From a virus, in the IMG/VR virus record IMGVR_UViG_3300046507_000885, positions 1 to 37,868 of that record: 37,868 nucleotides of DNA; one strand, written 5' to 3'. The number at the start of each line of letters is the position of its first letter. Position 1 is the first letter of the stretch. The notes under the pieces were generated by a model. The model ran no database searches. It had not been told where the DNA came from and saw nothing but the letters and a program-made list of their open reading frames with translations. A program made the translations under genes and the position numbers. This document shows positions 23,945-30,279 of the stretch, piece by piece.

Positions 23945-24372
23945 GCGGCCACCACGGTCGGTGCCATGCGCAGGTAGGCGCGGATCTGCTCCACCGCATC
24001 GAAGTGGCCACGACACACCACGGCGAGATAACCCTGCTCGTTCAGCTTACGAATGCGCTCGTGCTGGCTGGCCGAGATAGCGGCATCGTTCGGTGGCGTA
24101 GCCTTGAACTCTACGTACAGGCCGAAGTAGCCGCCGCGCGCCATGGTCAGCACCAGGTCAGGGATACCGGCCACCACGCCCTGCTGCTTCAGCCTTGCCG
24201 CAACGGCCTTGTGACGGTGCCCACCATTTGGGACGTGATAGATCAGGTCTGCCACCTCGGGCATGCGGATGCGCAGCTCAGCGATGAGCGCGGCCTGCTC
24301 GAGGCCTTCGCGGTCGATTGACTTGGCGCGCACGGGCTTTTGCTTGAACAGCTTCGGAGCGGCAGGCGTCAT
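23941..24372 (-). CDS. VRR-NUC domain nuclease (possible Holliday junction resolvase)
   Basis: 143 residues. VRR-NUC signature: YHVPNGGHRHKAVAARLKQQGVVAGIPDLVL then YVEFKA. Predicted catalytic residues are Glu25, Asp72, Glu88 and Lys90. This family cuts branched DNA and often replaces RusA/Rap-type resolvases in lambda-like phages. It overlaps the small gene upstream (ATGA) and the recombinase downstream. Confidence 0.9.
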   Translation of the reverse strand: MTPAAPKLFKQKPVRAKSIDREGLEQAALIAELRIRMPEVADLIYHVPNGGHRHKAVAARLKQQGVVAGIPDLVLTMARGGYFGLYVEFKATPPNDAAISASQHERIRKLNEQGYLAVVCRGHFDAVEQIRAYLRMAPTVVAA

Positions 24373-24488
24373 TTACGCTCACCTCGCGCAATCCGGTACC
24401 GGCGATCAAGACGGCGGCAGGCTTCGAGAGCGCCACCGGAGGTGATCAACATGAAGCCGAGCCACAGGTGGGTCAGGATTTCGTTCAT
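24369..24488 (-). CDS. Small 39-residue protein between two overlapping genes
   Basis: This short ORF starts with ATG at 24488, overlapping the previous stop (ATGA), has GGAG 7 bases upstream and ends overlapping the VRR-NUC start. It has a hydrophobic segment (LTHLWLGFMLITSGGAL) and a strongly basic tail (CRRLDRRYRIARGERK). The tight couplings on both sides argue it is translated. Function is unknown; it may be a small membrane peptide. Confidence 0.65.
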   Translation of the reverse strand: MNEILTHLWLGFMLITSGGALEACRRLDRRYRIARGERK

Positions 24489-24694
24489 ACCTTTTCTCCA
24501 GTGACGTCATCGATAACTTCAAAGGTGGTCGGCCACATCAGGCAGCCGAATTTCTGGGCGGCTGTGGGATGCTCGAACAAGGCCACAGCGCGATCAGGTT
24601 TATCAGTGAGGTCCAACTTGTAACCGCAGCTGTACACGGCGAAGCGGTACTCGGCGGGGTTCGTCGGTACGAGTCGAGAGTCAGGCACGAGCAC
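24485..24694 (-). CDS. Hypothetical protein
   Basis: 69 residues, probable GTG start (24694 or 24688), since no ATG is available in frame. It overlaps the end of the P-like gene and the next small gene. AVYSCGYKLDLTDKPDRAVALFEHPTAAQKFGCLMWPTTFEVIDDVTGE is a compact domain of unknown function that recurs in Pseudomonas phages. No catalytic motif is visible. Confidence 0.6.
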   Translation of the reverse strand: MLVPDSRLVPTNPAEYRFAVYSCGYKLDLTDKPDRAVALFEHPTAAQKFGCLMWPTTFEVIDDVTGEKV

Positions 24695-25364
24695 CGCCCA
24701 GCTTGGCGCGCAGATTGGCCAAGGCGTCCTTTCCGACTTCCGGGTTCGCCTTCGCTTGCTCCCTCGCAGGCAACGCCTTGGGCATTGCCTGAAGCGGCAA
24801 TCCAGCCAGCAAGCGGCGAATAGTGATGGTGTAATTGCGATCGAACAGCTTGAGGCTGAGCGCGGCGTCGAGCTTGTTCAGGCTTTCAAACCCGCACTCC
24901 TTGGCTGCGTGCCAGACCGCGTCGTGCGACCACTTGCCTTGCCCCGCCATGCCCGGATGCGCATTGCGGCAGGCTTCGCGGTGTGCGGCGGCAAGCGGCG
25001 GCAGGCCAAGCATTTCGGGGGTTGGCTTGCACCATTCGATGAACTGGCCCGGACTTGGGATGAAGTCACCGGGCTGCTTCCGCACCTGGGTCATTCCGAA
25101 ATCGATCTGACCCTGAGTGCAGATACCCTCCTCGAGGAACGCTTGGAACCATTGCCGCTTGGAAGCGCGATAGGTTTCTTGGTCCGGCCAAGCCTGGCGC
25201 CACGCTGAACGGATCGAACGCAGTTCCTTGAACAACTCATTGATGGCGACCACCAACGTGCTGTCGGTTTCATTGGCGACCGGGATAGTGTCGCTCGCAG
25301 CGATGAACTCACCTGAATGGGCCTTCGTCCACAGGTCCTGGGCAATCACGGAGACGGTCTTCAT
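24681..25364 (-). CDS. Replication protein P-like (helicase loader)
   Basis: About 227 residues from the ATG at 25364, which overlaps the O-like stop. VVAINELFKELRSIRSAWRQAWPD, the KRQWFQAFLEEGICTQGQIDFGM segment and PSPGQFIEWCKP are typical of the lambda P family. P delivers the host DnaB helicase to the origin complex. It is coupled with the O-like protein. The C-terminal Pro/Ala-rich tail is variable. Confidence 0.88.
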   Translation of the reverse strand: MKTVSVIAQDLWTKAHSGEFIAASDTIPVANETDSTLVVAINELFKELRSIRSAWRQAWPDQETYRASKRQWFQAFLEEGICTQGQIDFGMTQVRKQPGDFIPSPGQFIEWCKPTPEMLGLPPLAAAHREACRNAHPGMAGQGKWSHDAVWHAAKECGFESLNKLDAALSLKLFDRNYTITIRRLLAGLPLQAMPKALPAREQAKANPEVGKDALANLRAKLGGARA

Positions 25365-26110
25365 GGCCTCACCCCGTTCTGCCATTCGGTATCGTCATCG
25401 TCGAAGTCGGATGCAGGCGCCTGCTTCGGCTTGAACTGCTTCACGTTCGATGCAGCGGCCCGGACCTTGTCGTTGTTGACCCACTTGACCAACATGCCCA
25501 CCCATTCAGCCTGGGTGTTGACCTGGTGCTGAGGCTCGTAGTGAGCAGTAAATGCAACGCGAACTTCCTCGGTGAACAGGTCCAGCGACAGCGCGCGGTG
25601 CAAGGCGTAGGTTTTCAGCAGTGTTTTATCCGGCACCCAGTCGAGGGTCATTTCGCTGGGCATGCGAGGATCGACACGATCCTGCGCAGAGAGAGGTTCT
25701 TTATTCTTCTCTACATCTTCTTTAGGTAACGCGCCGCTAACGTTCGCAGCGTTACTTTTTCCGTTGCTCGCCTTGTGATTCGCAACGCGCTTTGCCGTGA
25801 GAAGCCTGTTTTTAGCGGTCTTCCCGTTGTGACGGTCGAAATGCGGAAGACTGATCACACCGTCAAGTTCGATCATCCAAGCGACCGACTTCATGTGCTC
25901 GCAGAAGCCGATAAAGCCAACCAGGCGATCGAGTAACTTTTTGCTAACGCTCGGAGCGTTACCATTTTCTGTTTGCTGGTCGAACCAGCCCCACACGCGC
26001 ATCAGTTTGCCGACCACAGCATCAGGATCGATGTCGGCCAGGTCAGCAATTTGGCAAACCTCAGGTTTATCCAGAGTGGTGAGTTCGAATTTGATCCAGT
26101 CGCCGGCCAT
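25361..26110 (-). CDS. Replication initiator, O-like (DnaT-like ssDNA-binding C-terminus)
   Basis: 249 residues. An N-terminal winged-helix-like part (WIKFELTTLDKPEVCQIADLADIDPDAVVGKLMRVWGWFDQ) precedes a variable linker (about 113-145), and the C-terminus (MTLDWVPDKTLLKTYALHRALSLDLFTEEVRVAFTAHY...QAEWVGMLVKWVNND) is a DnaT-like ssDNA-binding domain (PF17948). It takes the place of lambda O, upstream of P. The palindromic repeats in its own gene are likely its binding sites and thus the phage origin. Confidence 0.85.
   Translation of the reverse strand: MAGDWIKFELTTLDKPEVCQIADLADIDPDAVVGKLMRVWGWFDQQTENGNAPSVSKKLLDRLVGFIGFCEHMKSVAWMIELDGVISLPHFDRHNGKTAKNRLLTAKRVANHKASNGKSNAANVSGALPKEDVEKNKEPLSAQDRVDPRMPSEMTLDWVPDKTLLKTYALHRALSLDLFTEEVRVAFTAHYEPQHQVNTQAEWVGMLVKWVNNDKVRAAASNVKQFKPKQAPASDFDDDDTEWQNGVRP
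25695..25961. other. Candidate replication origin inside the O-like gene
   Basis: Two 17-base palindromic elements, TAACGTTCGCAGCGTTA (25739-25755) and TAACGCTCGGAGCGTTA (25945-25961), differ at 2 of 17 positions and lie in the coding sequence for residues 49-56 and the linker. A further GTAACGC (25727) and an AT/pyrimidine-rich stretch (25695-25725) adjoin. This resembles lambda ori within O: palindromic iterons next to an AT-rich unwinding tract. Confidence 0.5.
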
Positions 26111-26814
26111 TACGCGGCCTCCTGCATGAGTTCAGCGAGGCGTGTAAGGCCTTTCGGGGTGACCATCGGGTCGAATGCAGCGCGCTCAATCCCGGTCTCT
26201 GGGTTCGGCTTCAATGCCGTGACCTTGTGAGTCATATGCCCGGAGGTGATGCGCGGCTGATAGGCAACCCAACGCTTGCACCCGTGGCGCCTGAATATCC
26301 AGCGATGCTGTTCAAGCCATGCAAACAGGCGCGCAGGTGCCAGCCCCAACTGCTTGGCGGCATCAGTGATGCAAATAGCGCCGCCAGCCGCTGCGAGTCG
26401 TTTAATAGCGGCTACCTTCGGCGCCTGGTCTGAAATCAGGCGCTGCAACTCATCGTTCTTGTCTGCCAGATCAGCGGCAAGACGGAGGGCTTCGGGAAGG
26501 GATTGCGGAATCGTGACAGCCTGTCGCGACACGTTTTCCAGTTCGCTCAAACGTGTCACGACACGATGACGAAGTGGAATGCTGTAGCCGGTCAACAGGG
26601 TTTCAGTCAGGACGCGGTCAAGGTGGAATTCAGCGGTGTAACCCCGCCCGTCTTTGGACTCCCGAAGATGGCGCAAATCTGCGCCATCGTCTGCCAGCGC
26701 CTTGCGCATCACACGGATGTCACGGATGACGTCCTTGTGCTGCTTGCCGGTGAGATCGGCGATCTCCCGGCTCGACATGGTGACCGTATTGCTTGGAGCG
26801 ACGATCGTGTTCAT
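26110..26814 (-). CDS. Rha family regulator with KilAC antirepressor domain
   Basis: 234 residues. N-terminal Rha part (TMSSREIADLTGKQHKDVIRDIRVMRKAL, TAEFHLDRVLTETLLTGYSIPLRHRVVTRLSELE) and C-terminal KilAC domain (ITDAAKQLGLAPARLFAWLEQHRWIFRRHGCKRWVAYQPRITSGHM). Such proteins act as antirepressors or regulators of early phage genes. It starts 5 bases after GTGGGG-rich sequence. It is placed between the CII-like gene and O. The stop overlaps O start. Confidence 0.9.
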   Translation of the reverse strand: MNTIVAPSNTVTMSSREIADLTGKQHKDVIRDIRVMRKALADDGADLRHLRESKDGRGYTAEFHLDRVLTETLLTGYSIPLRHRVVTRLSELENVSRQAVTIPQSLPEALRLAADLADKNDELQRLISDQAPKVAAIKRLAAAGGAICITDAAKQLGLAPARLFAWLEQHRWIFRRHGCKRWVAYQPRITSGHMTHKVTALKPNPETGIERAAFDPMVTPKGLTRLAELMQEAA

Positions 26815-26848
26815 AATGGCCCCACTGTGTTTTACAAGTTGTTGAAAG

Positions 26849-26873
26849 AGCCGGGTTGCAGCCCGGCTTTTTT
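26849..26873. terminator. Intrinsic terminator between CII-like and Rha genes
   Basis: GCCGGG-TTGCAG-CCCGGC with TTTTTT on the plus strand. The U tract favours the plus direction, against all local genes; on the minus strand the stem is followed by TCTTTC only, giving a leaky tR1-like stop. Confidence 0.7.
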
Positions 26874-26884
26874 GTGCCTGAAAT

Positions 26885-27307
26885 TCAGGCAGCCTTTAGC
26901 GATTCGCGCAGGACCTGCAGCGCGTCGATTGCTTCAAGGATTGCTTTCTCGCCTTGGGCTTTTTCGTGCTGACTGATGTGGTTGTCCGCCGCAGCATCGA
27001 AAATCAATCGGCCAACGTCACCGCACTCGGCGGACAGCAGGCCCAATGCGGCCATCAACGGTTTGGCGGTCGGCTTCTCGCGCGCCACCAGGTCAAAGCC
27101 GAACTGATCAGCGAGCGCCATCAGCGGGCGCATGTCTTGTGTGTGCAGCAGCACGCCAAACAAATGTTCGATGGTCAGGTGATGCGCCGCGTTGTCCGGG
27201 TTCGATCGCTGGAGCAGGCTCACGTGCGCCATGCACATTTTCCCGGCCAGCTCTTCTGCCCCGCTTTCCTTGATGGTGGTGTGGCAAGCCCTCAAGAAAT
27301 CTTCCAT
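26885..27307 (-). CDS. CII-like regulatory protein (CP76 family)
   Basis: About 140 residues from the ATG at 27307 with GAGG 8 bases upstream. The pattern CHTTIKESGAEELAGKMCMAHVSLLQRSNPDNAAHHLTIEHLFGVLLHTQDMRPLMALADQFGFDLV is that of phage CII family regulators (PF06892). It stands where cII stands in lambda: second gene after cro. It probably helps choose lysogeny by acting on a promoter for cI or int; no target site was identified. Confidence 0.75.
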   Translation of the reverse strand: MEDFLRACHTTIKESGAEELAGKMCMAHVSLLQRSNPDNAAHHLTIEHLFGVLLHTQDMRPLMALADQFGFDLVAREKPTAKPLMAALGLLSAECGDVGRLIFDAAADNHISQHEKAQGEKAILEAIDALQVLRESLKAA

Positions 27308-27373
27308 TCGTAAAACCTCAATTTTGTTTCCGTGGATGCCCGACAGTGTCTGGGCGATCATTTGGTCAGCGGC

Positions 27374-27613
27374 TTAAGCAACTGATTTTTTGGGATGAGC
27401 TTCAGCGAGGAGCCAATCGGCTTCGAACGGCTTGCCTTTCGCAGCTGCTAATTCGGCAATTTTTTTTGCGTATTGGGTTTCGCCCGTGTACTCGGTGCGC
27501 GGCAGTGAACCCGCCACCAGCCATTTGTAAATAGCTCTCGGAGTTTTCCCGCAGGCCAAGGCCACGGCAGGGACGCCGCCAGCATCATCGATCGATTTCT
27601 TGAGCGGCCGCAT
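27374..27613 (-). CDS. cro: Cro-like repressor (YdaS family)
   Basis: 79 residues. KSIDDAGGVPAVALACGKTPRAIYKWLVAGSLPRTEYTGETQYAKKIAEL is a short helix-turn-helix of the YdaS/Cro family. It is the first gene leftward from the cI-cro control region, with GGAGG 4 bases upstream of its ATG. It should block the repressor promoter. Its start is within 20 bases of the first operator. Confidence 0.85.
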   Translation of the reverse strand: MRPLKKSIDDAGGVPAVALACGKTPRAIYKWLVAGSLPRTEYTGETQYAKKIAELAAAKGKPFEADWLLAEAHPKKSVA

Positions 27614-27630
27614 GAGGCCTCCGAGTCAAA

Positions 27631-27649
27631 TATGAACTTGCGGTACATA
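27631..27649. promoter_or_regulatory. Repressor operator, site 1 (cI-cro)
   Basis: TATGAACTTGCGGTACATA, a 7+5+7 imperfect inverted repeat with core GAAC-N5-GTAC. It overlaps the expected start of the cro transcript. Confidence 0.75.
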
Positions 27650-27676
27650 TTATGTCGGAACTGAAAGTACATGCAA
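27649..27676 (-). promoter_or_regulatory. Leftward cro promoter
   Basis: Minus strand: TTGCAT (27676-27671), 16-base spacer, CATAAT (27654-27649). Operator site 2 fills the spacer, so bound repressor would block it. The -35 is weak. Confidence 0.55.
27655..27673. promoter_or_regulatory. Repressor operator, site 2 (cI-cro)
   Basis: TCGGAACTGAAAGTACATG, core GAAC-N5-GTAC; the left half is weaker than at site 1. Confidence 0.6.
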
Positions 27677-27687
27677 GGACATGCGAT

Positions 27688-27706
27688 GCTGAACCTATGG
27701 TTCACA
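27688..27706. promoter_or_regulatory. Repressor operator, site 3, overlapping cI start
   Basis: GCTGAACCTATGGTTCACA with core GAAC-N5-GTTC, which is perfectly palindromic. It covers the proposed cI start codon (27697), so it could mediate autoregulation. Confidence 0.6.
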
Positions 27707-28563
27707 TAGAAGATATTCGCGCTGCATTTGTCATCCGGCTGAAAAAAGCCTTAGCCGCCCATGGCATTGATCAATGGGGGGCCGGCGCTCGCCTCGCCGA
27801 AATAGCTAAAGTTACGCCAAAGGCATCGAGCAAATGGCTGAATGGTGAGTCCCTCCCCGGGCCTGCCAAGATGAGTGCCGTAGCTGATGCGCTAGGCGTG
27901 AAGATCGAATGGCTTCAGCATGGCGCTGGTGATGAACCCAGTTTTTCAAAACTCACCGAGATTGAAAAAGGCGCCACTGACGCCCCCGCGCTTTCGGCAG
28001 CAGAAGTAGTTCGGAGCATGCTCGCCACTCAAGGGAAACGCCTGTCCGAAGATGCGCGGAGGCGGCTGCTTGCTGCTGCGGAAGCCGACGAAAGTGGTGG
28101 CGTTATCGAGGTTGACTTCTACCGACCTGGCGCTGTGGGTGACGAGGTATGGATCGCGCATTATGACGTCCGCGCGGCGATGGGCGGCGGGCAGATCCCC
28201 CACGACTACCCCGAGATGTTTCAGGACGTGCGCGTCAGCCCCCAGCATTTGCGCGAGATGGGCGTTGAGTTCAAAGAGCACTTCCACCTGAAGATGGTGA
28301 CAGGCTGGGGACAATCGATGGCGCCGACGATAAAGCACCGCGACCCGTTGCTTGTCGACGTCAGCATTCGTGAATTCGTCGGCGATGGGATCTACATGTT
28401 CTCCTGGGAAGGCCATCTCTACATCAAGCGCCTTCAGTGGATCGGCGATGATCAGATCAAGATGCTTTCCGATAACGAAAGGCATCCGCCGCAGACGATC
28501 AGGGCCGATGAGACCTTCATCCAGGCTCGAGTGCTGCTGGTCTGGAATGCGAACCTGGTGTAG
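27697..28563 (+). CDS. cI: CI-type repressor with S24 peptidase domain
   Basis: About 288 residues from the ATG at 27697. An N-terminal helix-turn-helix (LAEIAKVTPKASSKWLNGESLPG) is followed by a linker and a LexA/CI-like S24 domain with Ser207 (GWGQSMAPTI) and Lys244 (YIKRL) as the expected catalytic pair. The usual Ala-Gly cleavage site is not obvious; AAMGGG at about 160-165 is a candidate. A longer frame from 27652 exists, but the likely promoter (TATTAT at 27648) would put that ATG upstream of the transcript start. It maintains lysogeny. Confidence 0.88.
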   Translation: MVHIEDIRAAFVIRLKKALAAHGIDQWGAGARLAEIAKVTPKASSKWLNGESLPGPAKMSAVADALGVKIEWLQHGAGDEPSFSKLTEIEKGATDAPALSAAEVVRSMLATQGKRLSEDARRRLLAAAEADESGGVIEVDFYRPGAVGDEVWIAHYDVRAAMGGGQIPHDYPEMFQDVRVSPQHLREMGVEFKEHFHLKMVTGWGQSMAPTIKHRDPLLVDVSIREFVGDGIYMFSWEGHLYIKRLQWIGDDQIKMLSDNERHPPQTIRADETFIQARVLLVWNANLV

Positions 28564-28597
28564 CTGGATTGTGGCCTGAGTATCAGAAGTTCTGAAA

Positions 28598-28801
28598 ATG
28601 CCGAAGAAAAAGCCGGAAAGTCAGGCTGCGGTGACCGCCGCTGAGATAGAGCGCTCTATCCAAGCCTTGAATAAAATGGCTGAGCGTCTGTGGGGTGATG
28701 GCCGAGAATCTGAGGCGAAAGCCCTCCTCGATGCCTTAGACGCATTAAACCGGGCGCTGGACCGGATCAGGATCGGAGAGAGCCGCAGGGTTCTCCATTG
28801 A
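28598..28801 (+). CDS. Small helical hypothetical protein downstream of cI
   Basis: 67 residues, strongly helical and charged: AAVTAAEIERSIQALNKMAERLWGDGRESEAKALLDALDALNRALDRIRIGE. No recognised domain. It follows cI by 35 bases on the same strand, so it is probably expressed in the lysogen. The ribosome site (AGAAG) is weak. Confidence 0.6.
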   Translation: MPKKKPESQAAVTAAEIERSIQALNKMAERLWGDGRESEAKALLDALDALNRALDRIRIGESRRVLH

Positions 28802-28854
28802 AACGTACACATCCGGGCTGAAGACTGGGTGTAAAAAAGCGGGGCTGGTGGCCG

Positions 28855-29019
28855 ATGGGGCTGTTCGAATTTTTATCCGACCTACTCAGTGGTCTTGCTA
28901 ATCTCCAGCCTTACGAAAAGCCTCGCAGGGTCTTCACGCGCGGCTTTGTTGCATTCTGTGTGCTGGTGGCCGTGCTTGAGCTGATGACGCTGAACCAAAT
29001 CTATAATGGCCACGGGTGA
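28855..29019 (+). CDS. Small membrane protein in the repressor operon
   Basis: 54 residues, below usual ORF thresholds. MGLFEFLSDLLSGLANLQPYE-KPRRVFTRG is followed by a single hydrophobic segment (FVAFCVLVAVLELMTL, about 31-46) and a short tail. Positive charges before the segment suggest a cytoplasmic N-terminus. It would be expressed with cI in the lysogen, where small membrane proteins sometimes block superinfection; this role is inferred. The ribosome site is weak. Confidence 0.5.
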   Translation: MGLFEFLSDLLSGLANLQPYEKPRRVFTRGFVAFCVLVAVLELMTLNQIYNGHG

Positions 29020-29204
29020 AGGATGCTTGGCGTCTGTATAGGAATGAAGTGACGGCGGGAAGGATTGTGCGGGGGAAGGTTGAGTAGGTGGTTGGCCTGG
29101 TCGTTCTGTTCCGTAATTTCGCTTTCCGCGTCGGCGTGCCCGAAGGGTACTCATCCAACAGGCGGGACAGGATCGCACCATAAGGGTGGAACCTGCTCCT
29201 GAGC

Positions 29205-29229
29205 AAAGCCCGGCCCAGCGCCGGGCTTT
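29205..29229. terminator. Bidirectional terminator after the repressor genes
   Basis: Perfect 10-bp stem AAAGCCCGGC/GCCGGGCTTT with a 5-base loop. Confidence 0.75.
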
Positions 29230-29306
29230 GCGTTTCCGACTTGCATTTCGAAAGGCACCATCTACGCTAATTTCAGCTGATGGATCAGCGCCCAGTGAGA
29301 AAAGCA

Positions 29307-29329
29307 GCCTGCCTCGTGCGGGCTTTTTT
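29307..29329 (+). terminator. Rightward intrinsic terminator
   Basis: GCCTGC-CTCGT-GCGGGC (one T-G pair) followed by TTTTTT, ending just before the DUF1654 stop codon; it stops transcription from the cI side. Confidence 0.8.
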
Positions 29330-29336
29330 ACGCCCA

Positions 29337-29654
29337 TCAGAAAGGCGCGACCTCCTCCACTTCAAGTGCGTCCTTCACTTCGACCACACGATCGTCTTCA
29401 TCACTCGCCTCCCACTTCAGCGTTACCGACTCATCATCGTTGAACGTCATGTCTGTGCCGTCCGTCTCGGATAGCAAGCCCAGCACCTCCTCCCACTCCC
29501 GATCGCCGTCCGTGTCAAGCCGATGGATCGTCACCCAGCGCTGAATCTGCGCTACGGGGTGGTTGATCATCGATGAGACGCGCAGCCCGAGCCTTTCAAT
29601 CCCGCTCATTTCATGTCGTTGTGCCGGTTTTGACGGCTTACTCGCGTTGGCCAT
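29337..29654 (-). CDS. DUF1654 family protein, probably SOS-induced
   Basis: 105 residues from the ATG at 29654, with a G8 tract and TGGA just upstream. MSGIERLGLRVSSMINHPVAQIQRWVTIHRLDTDGDREWEEVLGLLSETDGTDMTFNDDESVTLKW is the DUF1654 pattern found almost only in Pseudomonas and its phages. The C-terminus is acidic. Function is unknown. A near-consensus LexA box lies on its promoter, so it is likely to be induced by DNA damage. Confidence 0.85.
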   Translation of the reverse strand: MANASKPSKPAQRHEMSGIERLGLRVSSMINHPVAQIQRWVTIHRLDTDGDREWEEVLGLLSETDGTDMTFNDDESVTLKWEASDEDDRVVEVKDALEVEEVAPF

Positions 29655-29671
29655 TCCACCCCCCCCAATAG

Positions 29672-29687
29672 CTGTATATATATCCAG
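29672..29687. promoter_or_regulatory. LexA (SOS) box at the DUF1654 promoter
   Basis: CTGTATATATATCCAG matches CTG-TATATATA-CAG except for one base (consensus ACAG, here CCAG on the plus strand). It covers the predicted transcription start of the DUF1654 gene. Confidence 0.75.
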
Positions 29688-29696
29688 TATTGGCGA

Positions 29697-29725
29697 ACTA
29701 TAGCGAAGCAATCCCCGGCGGTAAA
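29697..29725 (-). promoter_or_regulatory. Promoter of the DUF1654 gene
   Basis: Minus strand: TTTACC (29725-29720), 17-base spacer, TATAGT (29702-29697). Start would fall near 29690. Confidence 0.65.
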
Positions 29726-29778
29726 TCCTAAAAGCATCACGCCAGAAACTTTGATCGATTGTGTACCTTCATCAAAAA

Positions 29779-29797
29779 TATGTACTTTTGGTACTTG
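29779..29797. promoter_or_regulatory. Repressor operator at the rightward promoter, site A
   Basis: TATGTACTTTTGGTACTTG, core GTAC-N5-GTAC, left half identical to the cI-cro half sites. It overlaps the -35. Confidence 0.75.
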
Positions 29798-29824
29798 ACC
29801 AAATATGAACATGTGGTTCATATT
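29795..29824 (+). promoter_or_regulatory. Rightward early promoter (PL-like)
   Basis: TTGACC (29795-29800), 17-18 base spacer, then TCATAT or CATATT (29818-29824). Operator site B fills the spacer. It would drive genes from 30.4 kb on toward excisionase and integrase. Confidence 0.7.
29804..29822. promoter_or_regulatory. Repressor operator at the rightward promoter, site B
   Basis: TATGAACATGTGGTTCATA, a perfect 7-bp inverted repeat with a 5-base centre; the best copy of the operator in the window. Confidence 0.8.
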
Positions 29825-29862
29825 TTATCCATCGCAGCGACGCACAGCCACTGCGGCACCAC

Positions 29863-29874
29863 CGCTCTTTAACA
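29863..29874 (+). promoter_or_regulatory. boxA antitermination element (nut-like)
   Basis: CGCTCTTTAACA is identical to the core of rRNA-operon boxA and close to lambda boxA. It lies about 40 bases after the predicted start of the rightward transcript and on its strand. A short ATCT/GGAT hairpin follows. Confidence 0.7.
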
Positions 29875-30246
29875 GTCAGGAATCTTCGCGGATCGATCCC
29901 CGGCAACGGGCACAGCGCGAAACACAAATTTCGATCCCCATGCCAGCTCTGGAACTGGCCGGGCTCCCCAATGAGAGCACGCGAAGTTGCACAGCCACCC
30001 GATGTGACGCCAGTTGCGGCATCGGGCAGAGAGAGGACTCCGGCGAACGTGCAGCGAGATTTGGCCAGCATCACTTCTGCACCTTGGCGACAGGGTGCAG
30101 CGGGATGCGGACGAAACCCCGGCTTATACCGTCCACCTGCATGCAACAAACCAGAGAACGGCGAGCGCCCGCCAAGATGCCAACGGCGCGCATTGGAGGA
30201 TGACCATCATGAAATAGACCAAACCCAAAAGATCACTGCATCTGTG
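29875..30246 (+). other. Untranslated leader of the rightward early transcript
   Basis: About 370 bases with no convincing ORF; the open frames lack codon bias and one would run through the terminator. It is GC-rich and probably structured. Near its end GGAGG precedes an ATG ACC ATC ATG AAA TAG mini-frame (30200-30217). Confidence 0.5.
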
Positions 30247-30279
30247 AAAGGCCCCGAACGTCCAACGGGCCTTTCTTTT
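30247..30279 (+). terminator. Intrinsic terminator in the early leader
   Basis: AAAGGCCC, 12-base loop, GGGCCTTT (perfect 8-bp stem), then CTTTT. It lies between the rightward promoter and its first gene, so genes beyond need read-through. Confidence 0.8.

Larger units (their letters stand above)
29020..29336. other. Non-coding stretch between the lysogeny genes and DUF1654
   Basis: I see no convincing gene here. A GTG-started 32-codon frame near 29089 is possible but unsupported. It holds two terminators, listed separately. Confidence 0.6.

Noticed and set aside
26836-26852. boxA-like GCTCTTTCAACA on the minus strand
   Set aside because: Has an extra base compared with the boxA core and follows a hairpin; too weak to call a nut site.
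27652-27696. Longer start for the CI-type repressor
   Set aside because: The extra 15 codons include operator sites and would lie upstream of or at the transcript start; no ribosome site. A leaderless start cannot be excluded.
29763-29775. Third operator copy at the rightward promoter
   Set aside because: Only one half site (GTAC) is present; the opposite half (TCAA) does not match.
29805-30203. 132-codon open frame starting in the early operator
   Set aside because: Starts inside the operator/promoter, is upstream of the expected transcript start, and has Arg/Cys/Ser-rich composition typical of a non-coding frame.
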